In this document: positions 1-12,022 of the stretch, in pieces | Layout: each line of letters starts with the position of its first letter | Numbering within the stretch: the first letter of the stretch is position 1 | NCBI RefSeq assembly: GCF_026625125.1 | Contig: NZ_CP113097.1 | Coordinates: 4,574,001 to 4,638,000, forward strand | Length of the DNA: 64,000 nucleotides | Origin: Pseudomonas putida | Lineage (GTDB): Bacteria; Pseudomonadota; Gammaproteobacteria; Pseudomonadales; Pseudomonadaceae | Direction of reading: 5' to 3' | Program-made: the position numbers and the translations under genes | Notes under the pieces: generated by a model | Database searches by the model: none | Told to the model about the DNA's origin: nothing | What the model saw: the letters and a program-made list of their open reading frames with translations, nothing else

Positions 1-1405
<1,405 letters not shown>

Positions 1406-1467
1406 GGAAGATCCTGTAGCAGTGCTGAACGACAAAGGCGGGATTGTAGCGTAAAAGCGAGGGGGGG

Positions 1468-1490
1468 TTGGGGACGCAAGGCGTCCCCAA
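1468..1490 (-). terminator. Hairpin between rnhB and dnaE
   Basis: A perfect 10-bp stem (1468-1477 with 1481-1490) and 3-base loop lies just after the rnhB stop. There is no clear U-tract on the minus strand, so it may attenuate transcription into dnaE or stabilise the upstream mRNA rather than end transcription. Confidence 0.5.
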
Positions 1491-1494
1491 CAGG

Positions 1495-2118
1495 CTAGAT
1501 CAGAGAATCGGTAATGCCTTCACGGGCTTCCCAAGCGGCCCGTACCGGCGCAAAGGAACGCCGATGGATGGGGGTGGGCCCGAGGCGGGCCAGGGCTTGC
1601 AGATGTACCGGCGTCGGGTAGCCCTTGTGCCCGCCAATCCCGTACCCCGGATAAATCAGCTCGAATGCGCTCATCTCCCGATCGCGGGTCACTTTGGCCA
1701 GGATCGACGCTGCAGCGATGGCCGGCACTTGGCTATCGCCCTTGATGACCGGAGCAGCCGGCACCGACAGCTTGGGGCAGCGGTTACCGTCGATCAGAGC
1801 GAGCCTGGGAGTAACGCTCAGGCCTTCGACCGCACGCTGCATGGCCAGCATGGTCGCTTGCAGAATATTGAGGCGGTCGATTTCCTCCACTTCGGCGCGG
1901 GCAATGCAAAAACTCAGGGCTTTCGCACAGATCTCGTCGAACAGCGCTTCGCGCTTGGCTTCGGTGAGTTTCTTCGAATCGTTGAGGCCGAGGATCGGCC
2001 GCGCCGGGTCAAGAATCACCGCCGCTGTGACAACGGCGCCGCACAGTGGGCCGCGCCCGACTTCGTCGACGCCGGCAACCAGGTCCTCGACCAGGTTGAA
2101 ATCCAGTCCTATCTGCAT
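1495..2118 (-). CDS. rnhB: Ribonuclease HII
   Basis: RNase HII cleaves the RNA strand of RNA-DNA hybrids and removes single ribonucleotides from DNA. The 207-residue protein carries the signature [12 protein letters not shown] (D18, E19), followed by LIDGNRCP and [11 protein letters not shown], which hold the other acidic active-site residues. The reading frame is open further upstream, but ATG at 2116-2118 gives the normal N-terminus [19 protein letters not shown] and sits 1 base after the lpxB stop, so translation is probably coupled. Length is normal for the family. Confidence 0.97.
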   Translation of the reverse strand: MQIGLDFNLVEDLVAGVDEVGRGPLCGAVVTAAVILDPARPILGLNDSKKLTEAKREALFDEICAKALSFCIARAEVEEIDRLNILQATMLAMQRAVEGLSVTPRLALIDGNRCPKLSVPAAPVIKGDSQVPAIAAASILAKVTRDREMSAFELIYPGYGIGGHKGYPTPVHLQALARLGPTPIHRRSFAPVRAAWEAREGITDSLI

Positions 2119-2119
2119 G

Positions 2120-3247
2120 TCAGCGGTCCTTGAGCAAAGCCAGCACCGCGTCAGCCGCCTGGTTGGAGGCGTCGCGGCGCAGGGTGCGGTGAATCTCGTC
2201 GAAGCGCTCGGTCTGCTGCCTGCCATCGGCCACCAGGGGGGCCAGGGTTTGTGCCAGGGCCTCGCTGGTGGCGGCATCCTGCAGCAACTCGGGGACCAAC
2301 TCGCGCTGGGCGAGCAAGTTGGGCAAAGACACGTAGGGGCTTTTCACCAGACGCTTGAGAATCCAGTAGGTCAATGGCGCGAGGCGATAGGCAACGACCA
2401 TGGGGCGCTTGTACAGCATGGCCTCCAGGGTGGCGGTACCCGAGGCGATCAGCACCGCATCACAGGCAGCGAGCGCCTGATGCGACTGGCCATCGAGCAG
2501 CGTCAGAGGCAAATCGCGACCTTCCAGCATCTGTTCGAGCTGTGCGCGCCGCGCGCCATTGGCGCACGGCAATACAAACTGCACGCCGGGTATCAGCTCG
2601 CGCAGGCGCTGCGCCGCATCCAGGAACAACGCCCCCAGGCGCCCGACTTCCCCGCCACGGCTACCGGGCATCAGGGCAACCACCGGCCCTGCATCGAGCC
2701 CCAGCGCCCCGCGTGCAGCCTGCCGATCCGCAGCCAACGGTATGGTATCGGCCAAGGGATGGCCGACGAACCTTACCGGCACGCCCTGTTCTTCATAGAA
2801 GCGTGCTTCGAAGGGCAGCAGCGTCAGCATCAGATCGCAACCTTCACGAATCTTCAGCACGCGCTTCTGCCGCCATGCCCAGACCGAAGGGCTGACGTAA
2901 TGCACGGTCTTGATACCCGCCTGGCGCAGCTTCAGTTCGATATTGAGGGTGAAATCAGGTGCATCGATGCCAATGAACACATCGGGCTTTTCAGCGATGA
3001 GGGTGTGGATCAGTGCCTTGCGCCGCTTGAGCAGCTCGCGCAGGCGCCCCAGCACCTCGACCAGGCCCATGACCGCCAGACGCTCCATCGGGAAATACGA
3101 CTGCATACCCTCGGCTTCCATCAGCGGACCGCCAACACCGATGAACCGCACCTGGGGATGACGCGCCTTCAAGGCGCGCATCAGACCGGAACCCAGAATA
3201 TCGCCGCTGGCCTCACCCGCGACCAGGGCTACGCAAAGTTGCGCCAT
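2120..3247 (-). CDS. lpxB: Lipid-A-disaccharide synthase
   Basis: LpxB condenses UDP-2,3-diacylglucosamine with lipid X to form the tetra-acylated disaccharide of lipid A at the inner membrane. The 375-residue protein begins [20 protein letters not shown], containing the GEASGD motif of the family, and includes [10 protein letters not shown], the family's nucleotide-sugar binding loop. It follows lpxA by 1 base and precedes rnhB by 1 base, so fabZ-lpxA-lpxB-rnhB looks like one tightly coupled message. Family length and order are standard. Confidence 0.98.
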   Translation of the reverse strand: MAQLCVALVAGEASGDILGSGLMRALKARHPQVRFIGVGGPLMEAEGMQSYFPMERLAVMGLVEVLGRLRELLKRRKALIHTLIAEKPDVFIGIDAPDFTLNIELKLRQAGIKTVHYVSPSVWAWRQKRVLKIREGCDLMLTLLPFEARFYEEQGVPVRFVGHPLADTIPLAADRQAARGALGLDAGPVVALMPGSRGGEVGRLGALFLDAAQRLRELIPGVQFVLPCANGARRAQLEQMLEGRDLPLTLLDGQSHQALAACDAVLIASGTATLEAMLYKRPMVVAYRLAPLTYWILKRLVKSPYVSLPNLLAQRELVPELLQDAATSEALAQTLAPLVADGRQQTERFDEIHRTLRRDASNQAADAVLALLKDR

Positions 3248-3248
3248 G

Positions 3249-4025
3249 TCAGCGGGTAATGCCGCGAGCAGAGTTCACGATCGACTGACGGAACAAGTCG
3301 ACCTGTGGGTGTTTGCCGGCCAGCTCATCCAGCTCCTTGACCGCTTCTTCAACGGTCAGGCCCTGGCGGTAGACGATCTTGTAGGAACGACGCAGGGCAT
3401 GGATGACCTCGTCGCTGAAACCGCGACGGCGCATGCCTTCGAAGTTCATGCTGCGGGCTTCGGCGGGGCTGCCGAATACCGTGACGAATGCCGGAACGTC
3501 CTTGCCGATTGCCGTGCCCATGCCGGAGAAGGCATGCGCGCCGATGTGGCAGTACTGGTGCACCAGGGTGAACCCGGAGAGGATCGCCCAGTCACCCACA
3601 TGAACATGCCCGGCCAGCGCAGTGTTGTTGACCAGGATGCAATGGTTTCCGATCACACTGTCATGGCCGATATGGGCGTAGGCCATGATCAGGTTGTGGT
3701 CACCCAGCGTGGTTTCAGCGCGATCCTGAACCGTGCCACGGTGAATGGTCACACCCTCGCGAATCACGTTGTGATCACCGATCACCAGGCGCGTCGGTTC
3801 ACCTTTGTACTTCAGGTCCGGGGTGTCTTCGCCGATCGAGGAAAACTGGTAGATGCGGTTGTGCTTGCCGATCCGGGTCGGACCTTTGAGCACCACGTGA
3901 GGACCAATGACGGTACCCTCCCCGATTTCAACATCAGGGCCAACGATCGACCACGGGCCGACCTCGACGCCATCGGCCAGTTTGGCCGACGGATCGATGA
4001 TCGCCCGTGGATCAATCGAATTCAT
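3249..4025 (-). CDS. lpxA: UDP-N-acetylglucosamine acyltransferase
   Basis: LpxA transfers an R-3-hydroxyacyl chain from acyl carrier protein to UDP-GlcNAc, the first step of lipid A synthesis. The 258 residues show the left-handed beta-helix hexapeptide pattern (for example [16 protein letters not shown] and [15 protein letters not shown]). The catalytic-histidine region is [13 protein letters not shown]. The start ATG overlaps the fabZ stop in an ATGA arrangement. Length matches the family. Confidence 0.98.
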
Positions 4026-4462
4026 AGCTCACGTTCCGCACAGGTGATCTCAGCCGAGCACACTGGCTTGCCATCGACCAGTGCCCGGCACTCGAACTTC
4101 CAGATGGTCTTCTTACGGCCGATGAACTTGGCCTCCAGCACCAACTGGTCGCCCGGCAGGACGGGCTGACGGAAACGCAGCTTGTCGGAACCAACGAAGT
4201 AATAGAGCGTGCCGTCGGCCGGCTTGGCATCGAGCATCTTGAAACCGAGAATGCCTGCAGCCTGTGCCATGGCTTCGATGATCAGCACGCCTGGCATCAC
4301 CGGGTGCTCCGGGAAATGCCCGTTGAAGAACGGCTCATTGATGCTGACATTCTTGTAGGCACGAATGCTCTGGGCCTCGAAGTCCAGATCCGTTACACGA
4401 TCCACCAACAGGAACGGGTAACGGTGAGGCAGGTATTCGCGAATCTCGTTGATGTCCATCAT
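4022..4462 (-). CDS. fabZ: 3-hydroxyacyl-ACP dehydratase FabZ
   Basis: FabZ dehydrates 3-hydroxyacyl-ACP in fatty-acid elongation and competes with LpxA/LpxD for hydroxyacyl-ACP, which explains its place here. The 146-residue hot-dog protein contains [12 protein letters not shown] and the active-site region [20 protein letters not shown] (His and Glu). The frame is open for 21 codons upstream, but the ATG at 4460-4462 ([17 protein letters not shown]) gives the usual start. The gene overlaps lpxA by 4 bases. Confidence 0.97.
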
Positions 4463-4575
4463 TTCGGGGGGAAGCCTGTAATAAGAATAGGGAGCGCAGG
4501 TGCTGACCACACGCTCCTTTTGCAATCCAAAGAGGAGCCAGCTAGCGACTGTTCACTCTTGCTCAGGAAATGGTA

Positions 4576-5631
4576 TCAGCCTTCTGATGTCGGCTGGCCA
4601 CCTGAGGTCACGGTATCGACACGTTTTTCCAGCTGCTGGAGACGTTTGGACATGTCATCCAGTTGGCGGATACGCGCAGCGCTCTTGCGCCAGTCAGCCA
4701 GTGGCTGCATGGCAGTACCGGAAGAATAGGCGCCCGGTTCGGTGATCGAACGAGTGACCATGGTCATCCCGGAAACGAATACGTTGTCGCACACATCGAT
4801 GTGGCCCACCATGCCGACGCCGCCAGCGATGGTGCAGTGCTTGCCAATGCGCGTGCTGCCGGAAATCCCGACGCAGGCAGCCATGGCCGTGTGCTCGCCG
4901 ATCTGCACGTTGTGGGCGATCTGGATCTGGTTGTCGAGCTTGACGCCGTCAGCGATCCGCGTGTCGGACAATGCGCCCCTGTCCACCGCAGTGTTCACGC
5001 CGATTTCGACGTCATCACCCAGGGTGACACCGCCGATCTGGGCGATCTTGCGCCATACGCCCTTCTCGTTGGCAAAGCCGAAGCCCTCGCCACCGATCAC
5101 CGCACCAGACTGGATGACCACGCGCTTGCCAATGGTCACGTCGTGATACAGCGTGACCCGCGGTGCCAACCAGCCACCCTCACCGACCACACACCGGGCA
5201 CCGATCACGCAATGCGCACCGATACTGACGTTCGCGCCAATGCGGGCGCCGCTCTCGATGACCACGAACGGCCCGATACTGGCACTGGCATCCACCTGTG
5301 CATCCTCGGCGACCACGGCGCTGGGATGAATTCCCGCTACAGCCTTGGGTTTGGGATCGAACAGGTGGGAAATGCGCGCGTAGGCCAGGTACGGGTCCGC
5401 CACGATCAGCGCATTGCCGGCGAAGCCTTCGGCATCTGCAGCCTGCAGCAATACCGCTGCTGCCTGACAGTTATCCAGGTACTTGCGGTACTGCTTGTTG
5501 GCGAGAAAGCTCAACTGACCGGGGCCGGCCTCCTGCAAGGTGGCCAGCCCGGTGATCTGTAGCGCCTCGGAGCCTTTGAGAGTGGCCCCGAGGGCCTCGG
5601 CCAACTGGCCGAGCGTCATGGTCACGGTCAT
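4576..5631 (-). CDS. lpxD: UDP-3-O-(3-hydroxyacyl)glucosamine N-acyltransferase
   Basis: LpxD adds the second hydroxyacyl chain (N-linked) during lipid A synthesis. The 351 residues have the N-terminal uridine-binding domain (about 1-100), a long hexapeptide-repeat helix (about 105-310) with the histidine-containing [17 protein letters not shown], and a C-terminal helical tail ending in a short coiled segment ([13 protein letters not shown]). It starts 1 base after the skp stop and is followed by a 113-base gap before fabZ. Confidence 0.97.
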   Translation of the reverse strand: MTVTMTLGQLAEALGATLKGSEALQITGLATLQEAGPGQLSFLANKQYRKYLDNCQAAAVLLQAADAEGFAGNALIVADPYLAYARISHLFDPKPKAVAGIHPSAVVAEDAQVDASASIGPFVVIESGARIGANVSIGAHCVIGARCVVGEGGWLAPRVTLYHDVTIGKRVVIQSGAVIGGEGFGFANEKGVWRKIAQIGGVTLGDDVEIGVNTAVDRGALSDTRIADGVKLDNQIQIAHNVQIGEHTAMAACVGISGSTRIGKHCTIAGGVGMVGHIDVCDNVFVSGMTMVTRSITEPGAYSSGTAMQPLADWRKSAARIRQLDDMSKRLQQLEKRVDTVTSGGQPTSEG

Positions 5632-5632
5632 A

Positions 5633-6136
5633 TCAACGGGCTTGGTTCATGCGCTCGATGACTTGGCGGGTGATGTCGTACTGAGGCTTGACATCAATGA
5701 CCGCGCCACGCTCGAGGACCAGGTCGTAACCGCCTTTCTTGATCACTTCTTCGACAGCGCCGTCGAGCTTGGGCTTGAGCTGCTTGAGCATGTCGCGGTC
5801 AGCGACCGCTTTGGCTTCATTCAGCTCCTTGGACTGGAACTGGAAGTCACGTGCCTTTTGCTTGAACTCAAGCTCCAGGCGCTCGCGCTCTGGCTGGGCC
5901 AACTTGTCGCCGCCCTTGATCAAGCGGTCCTGAATGCCTTTGGCACTGCTTTCCAGGGTCTTGAGCTTGGTCAGCTGCGGGCCGAACTTCTTCTCGGCAT
6001 CCACCGCGTACTTCTTGGCGGCATCGGATTCAAGCAACGCCATCTGATAGTTCAGCACGGCAACCTTCATTTCGGCGAAAGCCGGGGTGGCGACCAGCGC
6101 CGCGGCCAGTATGGCCAGTTGAGTCAACTTACGCAC
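5633..6136 (-). CDS. skp: OmpH/Skp-family periplasmic chaperone
   Basis: Skp traps unfolded outer-membrane proteins in the periplasm and hands them to the BAM machine. The 167-residue protein has a signal peptide ([21 protein letters not shown]) and then a charged, helical coiled-coil body (about 45-115) that forms the family's tentacles. It lies between bamA (44-base gap) and lpxD (1-base gap), the canonical context. Lys/Gln content and length fit the family. Confidence 0.95.
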   Translation of the reverse strand: MRKLTQLAILAAALVATPAFAEMKVAVLNYQMALLESDAAKKYAVDAEKKFGPQLTKLKTLESSAKGIQDRLIKGGDKLAQPERERLELEFKQKARDFQFQSKELNEAKAVADRDMLKQLKPKLDGAVEEVIKKGGYDLVLERGAVIDVKPQYDITRQVIERMNQAR

Positions 6137-6180
6137 GATGCACTCCTGGATAAACCGTTGTCGTTAAGCAAGGGCCGACC

Positions 6181-8535
6181 TTAGAAGGTCTGGCCCAGAG
6201 AGAATTGGAACACCTGGGTGTCGGCATCGTCCGGCTTCTTGACCGGCATCGCCAGGCTGAAGCTCAACGGGCCCAATGCGGTGATCCAGGTCACACCCAA
6301 ACCAACGGAGCTGGCCATGTCCGAGAAACCGACCTTGGCGCAGTCAGGCTTGGAACCGCAATTGGTGTCGAACACGTTACCCACATCCCAGAACACGGAG
6401 GTGCGCAGCGAGCGCTGGTCCTTCACGAACGGCAGCGGGAACAGCAGCTCTACGCCACCCTGCACCAGGACGTTGCCACCGAACGGCAGCGGGTCTTGGT
6501 CCGGGTCAAACTCAGTGCCCGGCTTGCTAGCTAAACCTCTGCTGGGCGTACTGCGTGGGCCCAGGCTGCTGTCCTTGAAGCCGCGAACGGAGTTGAAGCC
6601 ACCCGCATAGTAGTTCTCGTAGAACGGCAGGCCCGAAGTGCCACCGAAACCATCACCATAGCCCAATTCGGTGTGCAGGCGCAGGGTGTACTCGTTGTTG
6701 ATCGGCTTGAACAGCTGGCCGCGGTAATCAAGCTTGTAGAACGACAGGTCGCTGCCTGGAATGGTCGATTCCAGGGTCAGGCTCTGGGAGTGACCACGGG
6801 TCGCCAGCACGCCTTTGTTCAGGGTCGACTCGGACCAGCCGATTGACGCCTTGAAGTTCAGGAAGTTATCACCCTCTTCATCGAGGAAGTCGAAGATCTC
6901 GTCAACGGTATAGCGACCGGTCTTGATCTTGTCCTGCTGCACGCTGAGGCCGTAGGTCAGGCGCGAGGTTTCGCTGATCGGGTAGCCCAGGCTCACACCG
7001 GCACCCAGGCTGTCGACCGCATAGCTGGCCACGTCAACGTCGAGGTCGTCGTAGTCGGTGCTGCGATAGAACGCGTTGTAACCCAGGCTCACACCGTCAG
7101 CAGTGAAGTAGGGGTCAACGAAACCGAAGTTGTAGCGGGTCTGGTATTCCGAGCGGGTCAACCCGATGGAAACCTTGTTACCCGTACCGAGGAAGTTGGT
7201 CTGGCTGATCGAACCGCCCAGGATCAGGCCGGCGCTCTGGGCGAAGCCCACGCTGGCAGTGATCGAGCCGGACGCCTGCTCTTCGACGCTGTAGTTGACG
7301 TCGACCTGATCGTCGGTACCCGGCACTGGCGGGGTCTCGACGTTGACTTCCTTGAAGAAACCCAGGCGCTCCAGACGGGTCTTGGACTGGTCGATCAGGT
7401 AGGTCGAGGCCCAGCCGCCTTCCATCTGGCGCATTTCGCGGCGCAGCACTTCGTCTTCGGTCTTGGTGTTGCCGCGGTAGTTGATGCGGTTGACGTAGGC
7501 ACGCTTGCCCGGGTCGACCACGAACATGATGTCGACGGTGTGGTCTTCGTCATTGGGCTGTGGCACGCCGTTGACGTTGGCGAACGTGTAGCCTTCGTTA
7601 CCCAGGCGGCGGGTGATCAGCTCGGACGTGGTGGTCATCACCTTGCGCGAGAATACCTGGCCCGGCTGCACCAGCAGCAGCGACTTGACCTGGTCTTCCG
7701 GCACCTTCAGGTCACCCGACAGCTTCACGTCGCGAACGGTGTACTTCTCGCCTTCGTTGACGTTGACGGTGATATAGACGTGCTTCTTGTCCGGGGTGAT
7801 CGACACCTGGGTGGAAGCGATGTCCATGTTGATGTAGCCGCGGTCCAGGTAGTAGGAACGCAGGCGCTCCAGGTCACCGGAAAGCTTTTCGCGGGCGTAC
7901 TTGTCGTCGTTCTTGAAGAACGACAGCCAGTTGGTGGTCTTGAGCTCGAACAGCTGCGACAGCTCTTCATCGTCGAACACGGTGTTGCCAACGACGTTGA
8001 TGTGCTGGATGGCAGCGACGGTGCCTTCGTTGATCTTGATCTTCAGGGCAACCCGGTTGCGCGGCTGCGGCACCACCTCGGCGTCGACCTCGGCCGAGTA
8101 GCGGCCCTGGGCCACGTACTGGCGCTGCAGCTCGTTACGCACGCCTTCGAGGGTGGCACGCTGGAAGATCTCGCCTTCGGCCAGGCCCGACTGTTTCAGG
8201 CCCTTCATCAGGTCTTCGGTGCTGATCGCCTTGTTGCCTTCGATCTCGATGCTCGACACCGACGGGCGCTCGACCACGTTGATGATCAGGACATCGCCGT
8301 CGCGGTTCAGCTGAATGTCCTGGAAGAAGCCGGTCTTGAACAGCGACCGGGTCGACTCCACCAGGCGCCGGTCATCGGCCTGATCGCCCACGTTCAGGGG
8401 CAAGGCACCGAAAACGCTGCCGGCGGATACCCGCTGCAGGCCGTTGACACGAATATCGGAGATGGTGAAGGACTCGGCGTGAACTTCAGCGATCATCAAT
8501 GCGGAGAGGACCGCAGTTAGCAGCAGACGTTTCAT
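6181..8535 (-). CDS. bamA: Outer membrane protein assembly factor BamA
   Basis: BamA is the Omp85 core of the beta-barrel assembly machine. The 784-residue protein has a signal peptide (about 1-20, ending EVHAES), five POTRA domains up to about residue 420, and a C-terminal barrel ending in phenylalanine (QFSLGQTF), the recognised C-terminal signal. The barrel-loop motif appears as NSVRGFKDSSLGPRS, the conserved VRGF/Y element. Neighbours rseP and skp fit envelope biogenesis and stress control. Confidence 0.98.
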   Translation of the reverse strand: MKRLLLTAVLSALMIAEVHAESFTISDIRVNGLQRVSAGSVFGALPLNVGDQADDRRLVESTRSLFKTGFFQDIQLNRDGDVLIINVVERPSVSSIEIEGNKAISTEDLMKGLKQSGLAEGEIFQRATLEGVRNELQRQYVAQGRYSAEVDAEVVPQPRNRVALKIKINEGTVAAIQHINVVGNTVFDDEELSQLFELKTTNWLSFFKNDDKYAREKLSGDLERLRSYYLDRGYINMDIASTQVSITPDKKHVYITVNVNEGEKYTVRDVKLSGDLKVPEDQVKSLLLVQPGQVFSRKVMTTTSELITRRLGNEGYTFANVNGVPQPNDEDHTVDIMFVVDPGKRAYVNRINYRGNTKTEDEVLRREMRQMEGGWASTYLIDQSKTRLERLGFFKEVNVETPPVPGTDDQVDVNYSVEEQASGSITASVGFAQSAGLILGGSISQTNFLGTGNKVSIGLTRSEYQTRYNFGFVDPYFTADGVSLGYNAFYRSTDYDDLDVDVASYAVDSLGAGVSLGYPISETSRLTYGLSVQQDKIKTGRYTVDEIFDFLDEEGDNFLNFKASIGWSESTLNKGVLATRGHSQSLTLESTIPGSDLSFYKLDYRGQLFKPINNEYTLRLHTELGYGDGFGGTSGLPFYENYYAGGFNSVRGFKDSSLGPRSTPSRGLASKPGTEFDPDQDPLPFGGNVLVQGGVELLFPLPFVKDQRSLRTSVFWDVGNVFDTNCGSKPDCAKVGFSDMASSVGLGVTWITALGPLSFSLAMPVKKPDDADTQVFQFSLGQTF

Positions 8536-8565
8536 GAAGTCCTTTTATTCCAACTGGCAATAAAC

Positions 8566-8590
8566 AACCTGCCGCAATTGGCGGCAGGTT
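8566..8590 (-). terminator. Hairpin between rseP and bamA
   Basis: A perfect 10-bp stem (8566-8575 with 8581-8590) and a 5-base loop sit in the 70-base rseP-bamA gap. The minus-strand continuation is only weakly T-rich, so partial termination or mRNA processing between the two genes is the likeliest role. Confidence 0.5.
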
Positions 8591-8605
8591 TGCAATGCGA
8601 AGCTT

Positions 8606-9958
8606 TTATAGTCGACCCAGATCGTTGATCAGGGCGAGCAACATCACCCCTATGACCAAACTGATACCGATCTGGACCCCCCAACCTTGAACCCGATCCG
8701 ACAATGGACGACCGCGCGCCCACTCGACCAGGTAAAACAGCAAATGCCCCCCATCCAGCACTGGAATGGGCAGCAGGTTAAGAACCCCCAGGCTAATGCT
8801 CAGGTAGGCGAGGAAGTTCAAGAAATCCCCCACGCCGGACTGGGCTGAAGCGCCCGCCACTTTAGCAATGGTTATCGGTCCGCTCAAGTTTTTTACCGAG
8901 AGCTCACCGAACAGCATTTTCTTCAGTGATTCGAGGGTCAGGACGCTCATGTTCCACGTCCGGGAAAGGCCCTCGCCTACCGCGTCCAGCGGACCGTAGC
9001 TGACCTCACGAAGCATGCCGGCAGGCCATTCGCCGCCTTTCACCCCGGCGCCCAGGTACCCTGCGGCAGCGGCGCCCTCACCTTTTCGAGCCAAGGTTAC
9101 CGGCACATCCAGCGCCGCACCGTCGCGCTCGACACGCACCACGACCTTGGCTTCAGGGCGCGCGCGTACGCTATCGACAACCTGCTGCCAGTCACTCAAG
9201 GCCACCCCATCGAGACTCAGCAGCCTGTCGCCGGTTTTCAGGCCGGCAGCTGCCGCTGGACCTTTTGGATCGATCTCGGCCAGCACGGGCGCCACGACCG
9301 GCCGCCATGGCCGCAGCCCGAGCGACTGAATCGGGTCAGGCTCGTCTGCACCCTTGAGCCAGCTATCGAGCTTGACCTGCAACTGACGCTCGGCGCTGGC
9401 GCCCTCATCGCGTACACCGACCTGCAATGTTCCGCTTTCGCCCAGGCGACGCACCAGCTGCAGGTTGACGGCCGACCAACCACTGGTCGCCTTGCCATCG
9501 ATGGAAACAATTTCCTGGCCGGCAACCAGGCCAGCCGATGCAGCCAGGCTGCCAGGCTCTACCGCACCGATGACCGGGCGGATCTGCTGGGTACCGAGCA
9601 TCGCCAGCAACCAGAAGAAAACGATGGCCAGCAGGAAGTTGGCAATGGGGCCTGCGGCGACGATGGCGATGCGCTGGCGAACCGATTTGCGATTGAAGGA
9701 CTGGTCGGCCAGCGCTGGCGGCACTTCGCCTTCACGCTCGTCGAGCATCTTGACGTAACCGCCCAAAGGAATGGCCGCCACCACGAACTCGGTACCGTGG
9801 CGGTCATGCCAGCGCAATAGCCCGGGGCCGAAGCCCACGGAAAAGCGCAGCACCTTGACCCCGCAACGCCGAGCCACCCAGAAGTGGCCGAATTCGTGGA
9901 AAGTGACCAGTACACCCAAGGCCACCAGGGTGCCGATAATCATGTACAGCGCAGTCAT
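8606..9958 (-). CDS. rseP: Site-2 intramembrane metalloprotease RseP
   Basis: RseP performs the second cut of the anti-sigma factor (RseA/MucA) and releases the envelope-stress sigma factor. The 450 residues contain the zinc motif HEFGH at about 21-25 in the first membrane segment, two PDZ domains (about 110-200 and 205-290), and the second zinc-ligand motif PIPVLDGGH near the C-terminus between further membrane segments. Gene order dxr-rseP-bamA is standard for gammaproteobacteria. Confidence 0.98.
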   Translation of the reverse strand: MTALYMIIGTLVALGVLVTFHEFGHFWVARRCGVKVLRFSVGFGPGLLRWHDRHGTEFVVAAIPLGGYVKMLDEREGEVPPALADQSFNRKSVRQRIAIVAAGPIANFLLAIVFFWLLAMLGTQQIRPVIGAVEPGSLAASAGLVAGQEIVSIDGKATSGWSAVNLQLVRRLGESGTLQVGVRDEGASAERQLQVKLDSWLKGADEPDPIQSLGLRPWRPVVAPVLAEIDPKGPAAAAGLKTGDRLLSLDGVALSDWQQVVDSVRARPEAKVVVRVERDGAALDVPVTLARKGEGAAAAGYLGAGVKGGEWPAGMLREVSYGPLDAVGEGLSRTWNMSVLTLESLKKMLFGELSVKNLSGPITIAKVAGASAQSGVGDFLNFLAYLSISLGVLNLLPIPVLDGGHLLFYLVEWARGRPLSDRVQGWGVQIGISLVIGVMLLALINDLGRL

Positions 9959-10019
9959 GTCTTTCTCCGAATGACGTTCAGCGGAACGACTTTTCGCACA
10001 TCCTCTGGGCCGGGCAGCA

Positions 10020-11210
10020 TCAGCGGCCGTGGCGCCTCAACCACTCGCGGGACAACTCTCGGGCGCGCTGATCGGCTGCAAACACCGCCTCCAGCGAAGG
10101 CACAGGCACCACAGGTTCCTGGGCCAACACCTGTTCGATCATACTCGCGATCTCCGGGAAGCGGATACGCCGCTCAAGAAATGCATCCACGGCAACTTCG
10201 TTGGCCGCATTGAGCACCGCTGGCGCGCTATTGCCCGCCTCCGCAGCCTGCCGTGCCAGGCGCAGGCAGGGAAAGCGCAGCTCGTCGGGAGCCTGGAAAT
10301 CAAGGCGAGCGATGGCGAACAGGTCCAGCGGGGCCACACCAGAATCGATCCGCTCTGGCCAGGCCAGGGCATTGGCAATGGGCGTGCGCATGTCCGGGTT
10401 ACCCAACTGGGCCAGCACCGAACCGTCTACGTAGTCCACCAGGGAATGGATCACGCTCTGCGGGTGCACCACCACTTCGACCTGGCTTGGCGCCGCATCG
10501 AACAACCAGCAGGCCTCGATAAGCTCCAGGCCCTTGTTCATCATGCTCGCCGAGTCCACGGAAATCTTGCGCCCCATGGACCAGTTCGGGTGGGCACACG
10601 CCTGCTCTGGCGTGACATCGGCCAGCTCGGCCTGAGGGGTCTGGCGAAACGGCCCGCCCGAGGCAGTCAATAGAATTCGGCGCACCCCCACCTGGCTAAG
10701 CCCCCGGTCATAGTCACCCGGCAGGCACTGGAAGATGGCATTGTGCTCGCTGTCGATCGGCAGCAGCACTGCACCACTGCGTCGCACAGCTTCCATGAAC
10801 AGCGCGCCGGACATCACCAGCGCCTCTTTGTTGGCCAACAGCACCTTCTTGCCCGCCTCGACGGCGGCCAGCGTTGGGCGCAAGCCCGCAGCGCCGACGA
10901 TGGCCGCCATCACCGCATCCACTTCCGGGGCGGCAGCGACCTCGCACAGGCCCGCCTCCCCTTCCAGCACCTCGGTGGCGCAGCCCGCAGCTGCCAGGCC
11001 TTCGCGCAAGCGCACAGCTGCTTCGCCGTTCGGCACCACTGCATAGGCCGGGCGATGCAGCACGCACAGGGCCAGCAGTTGATCGATGCGCGAATAGCCG
11101 CTCAATGCAAATACCTGGTAGCGCTCGGGATGGCGGGCGATCACATCCAGGGTACTGAGGCCGATGGAGCCGGTGGCGCCCAGCACGGTAATACGCTGTA
11201 GCGCTGTCAC
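10020..11210 (-). CDS. dxr: 1-deoxy-D-xylulose-5-phosphate reductoisomerase
   Basis: Dxr makes 2-C-methyl-D-erythritol 4-phosphate, the committed step of the MEP isoprenoid pathway. The 396-residue protein starts with an NADPH-binding fold ([19 protein letters not shown]) and contains the metal-binding region [14 protein letters not shown] chose a GTG start at 11208-11210 because it overlaps the cdsA stop as GTGA and puts the Rossmann motif at the usual distance. An in-frame ATG 24 bases upstream would overlap cdsA by 28 bases. Confidence 0.96.
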   Translation of the reverse strand: MTALQRITVLGATGSIGLSTLDVIARHPERYQVFALSGYSRIDQLLALCVLHRPAYAVVPNGEAAVRLREGLAAAGCATEVLEGEAGLCEVAAAPEVDAVMAAIVGAAGLRPTLAAVEAGKKVLLANKEALVMSGALFMEAVRRSGAVLLPIDSEHNAIFQCLPGDYDRGLSQVGVRRILLTASGGPFRQTPQAELADVTPEQACAHPNWSMGRKISVDSASMMNKGLELIEACWLFDAAPSQVEVVVHPQSVIHSLVDYVDGSVLAQLGNPDMRTPIANALAWPERIDSGVAPLDLFAIARLDFQAPDELRFPCLRLARQAAEAGNSAPAVLNAANEVAVDAFLERRIRFPEIASMIEQVLAQEPVVPVPSLEAVFAADQRARELSREWLRRHGR

Positions 11211-12022
11211 ATCACACCCCATTCGGCAGCCCACAGCAACACTGCGAACACCGGGATGGCGGCAGTCAGGCTGTCGATGCGGTCAAGCACCCCGCCATGG
11301 CCGGGCAGCAGGTTGCTGCTGTCCTTGATCCCGGAGCGGCGCTTGAACATGCTCTCGGTCAGGTCACCAATCACCGATGCCATGACCACCAGCGCAGCCC
11401 CCAGGAGCCCCAGCAGAATCTGGCCGACACCCCAATCGCGAGTTATGCCGACCGCCAGCGTAATCACCAGGCTGACCGCCAGGCCACCATAGACGCCTTC
11501 CCAGCTTTTGCCCGGGCTGACTTGCGCGGCCAGCTTGCGCTTGCCGAAAGCACGGCCCGAGAAGTAAGCGCCGATATCGGCCGCCCACACCAGCACCATG
11601 ACCGAGAGAATAAGCCAGTTACCCAGCGGCCAATGCTTGAGCAACACCAGCCCTTGCCAGGCAGGTAGCAGGATCAGCAGACCGATCAGCAGACGACAGG
11701 CAGCACTGACCCACAGCTCACTGCTTCGCGGATAGGTCAGTACCAACCAGGTGGCCATGCCCCACCAGATGACCGACGCACCCAGCACCCAGGGCGCCAG
11801 GTCAGGCATCAGGTAGAGCAGCATCAGCGCACCAGCGACGACAGCGGCATAGGCAATGCGCAGCGGCTGGGCCATCAACCCGGCCAGGCGCGCCCATTCC
11901 CAGGCCGCCAGGGTCACCACGAAGCCGATGAACAGAGCGAAATCCCCGCCGTTGAGCAGGAAGAAACCACCCAGCGCGACCGGCAGCAGGATCAGCGCGG
12001 TAATGATGCGTTGTTTAAGCAT
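11207..12022 (-). CDS. cdsA: Phosphatidate cytidylyltransferase
   Basis: CdsA makes CDP-diacylglycerol from phosphatidate and CTP at the inner membrane. The 271 residues form roughly eight hydrophobic segments. The C-terminal part shows the family signature as [20 protein letters not shown] followed by [14 protein letters not shown]. Its ATG overlaps the uppS stop by one base (TAATG) and its stop overlaps the dxr GTG. Confidence 0.97.
   Translation of the reverse strand: MLKQRIITALILLPVALGGFFLLNGGDFALFIGFVVTLAAWEWARLAGLMAQPLRIAYAAVVAGALMLLYLMPDLAPWVLGASVIWWGMATWLVLTYPRSSELWVSAACRLLIGLLILLPAWQGLVLLKHWPLGNWLILSVMVLVWAADIGAYFSGRAFGKRKLAAQVSPGKSWEGVYGGLAVSLVITLAVGITRDWGVGQILLGLLGAALVVMASVIGDLTESMFKRRSGIKDSSNLLPGHGGVLDRIDSLTAAIPVFAVLLWAAEWGVM

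Noticed and set aside
1694..3259. A 521-codon plus-strand open frame
   Set aside because: Antisense to rnhB and lpxB; no domain evidence.
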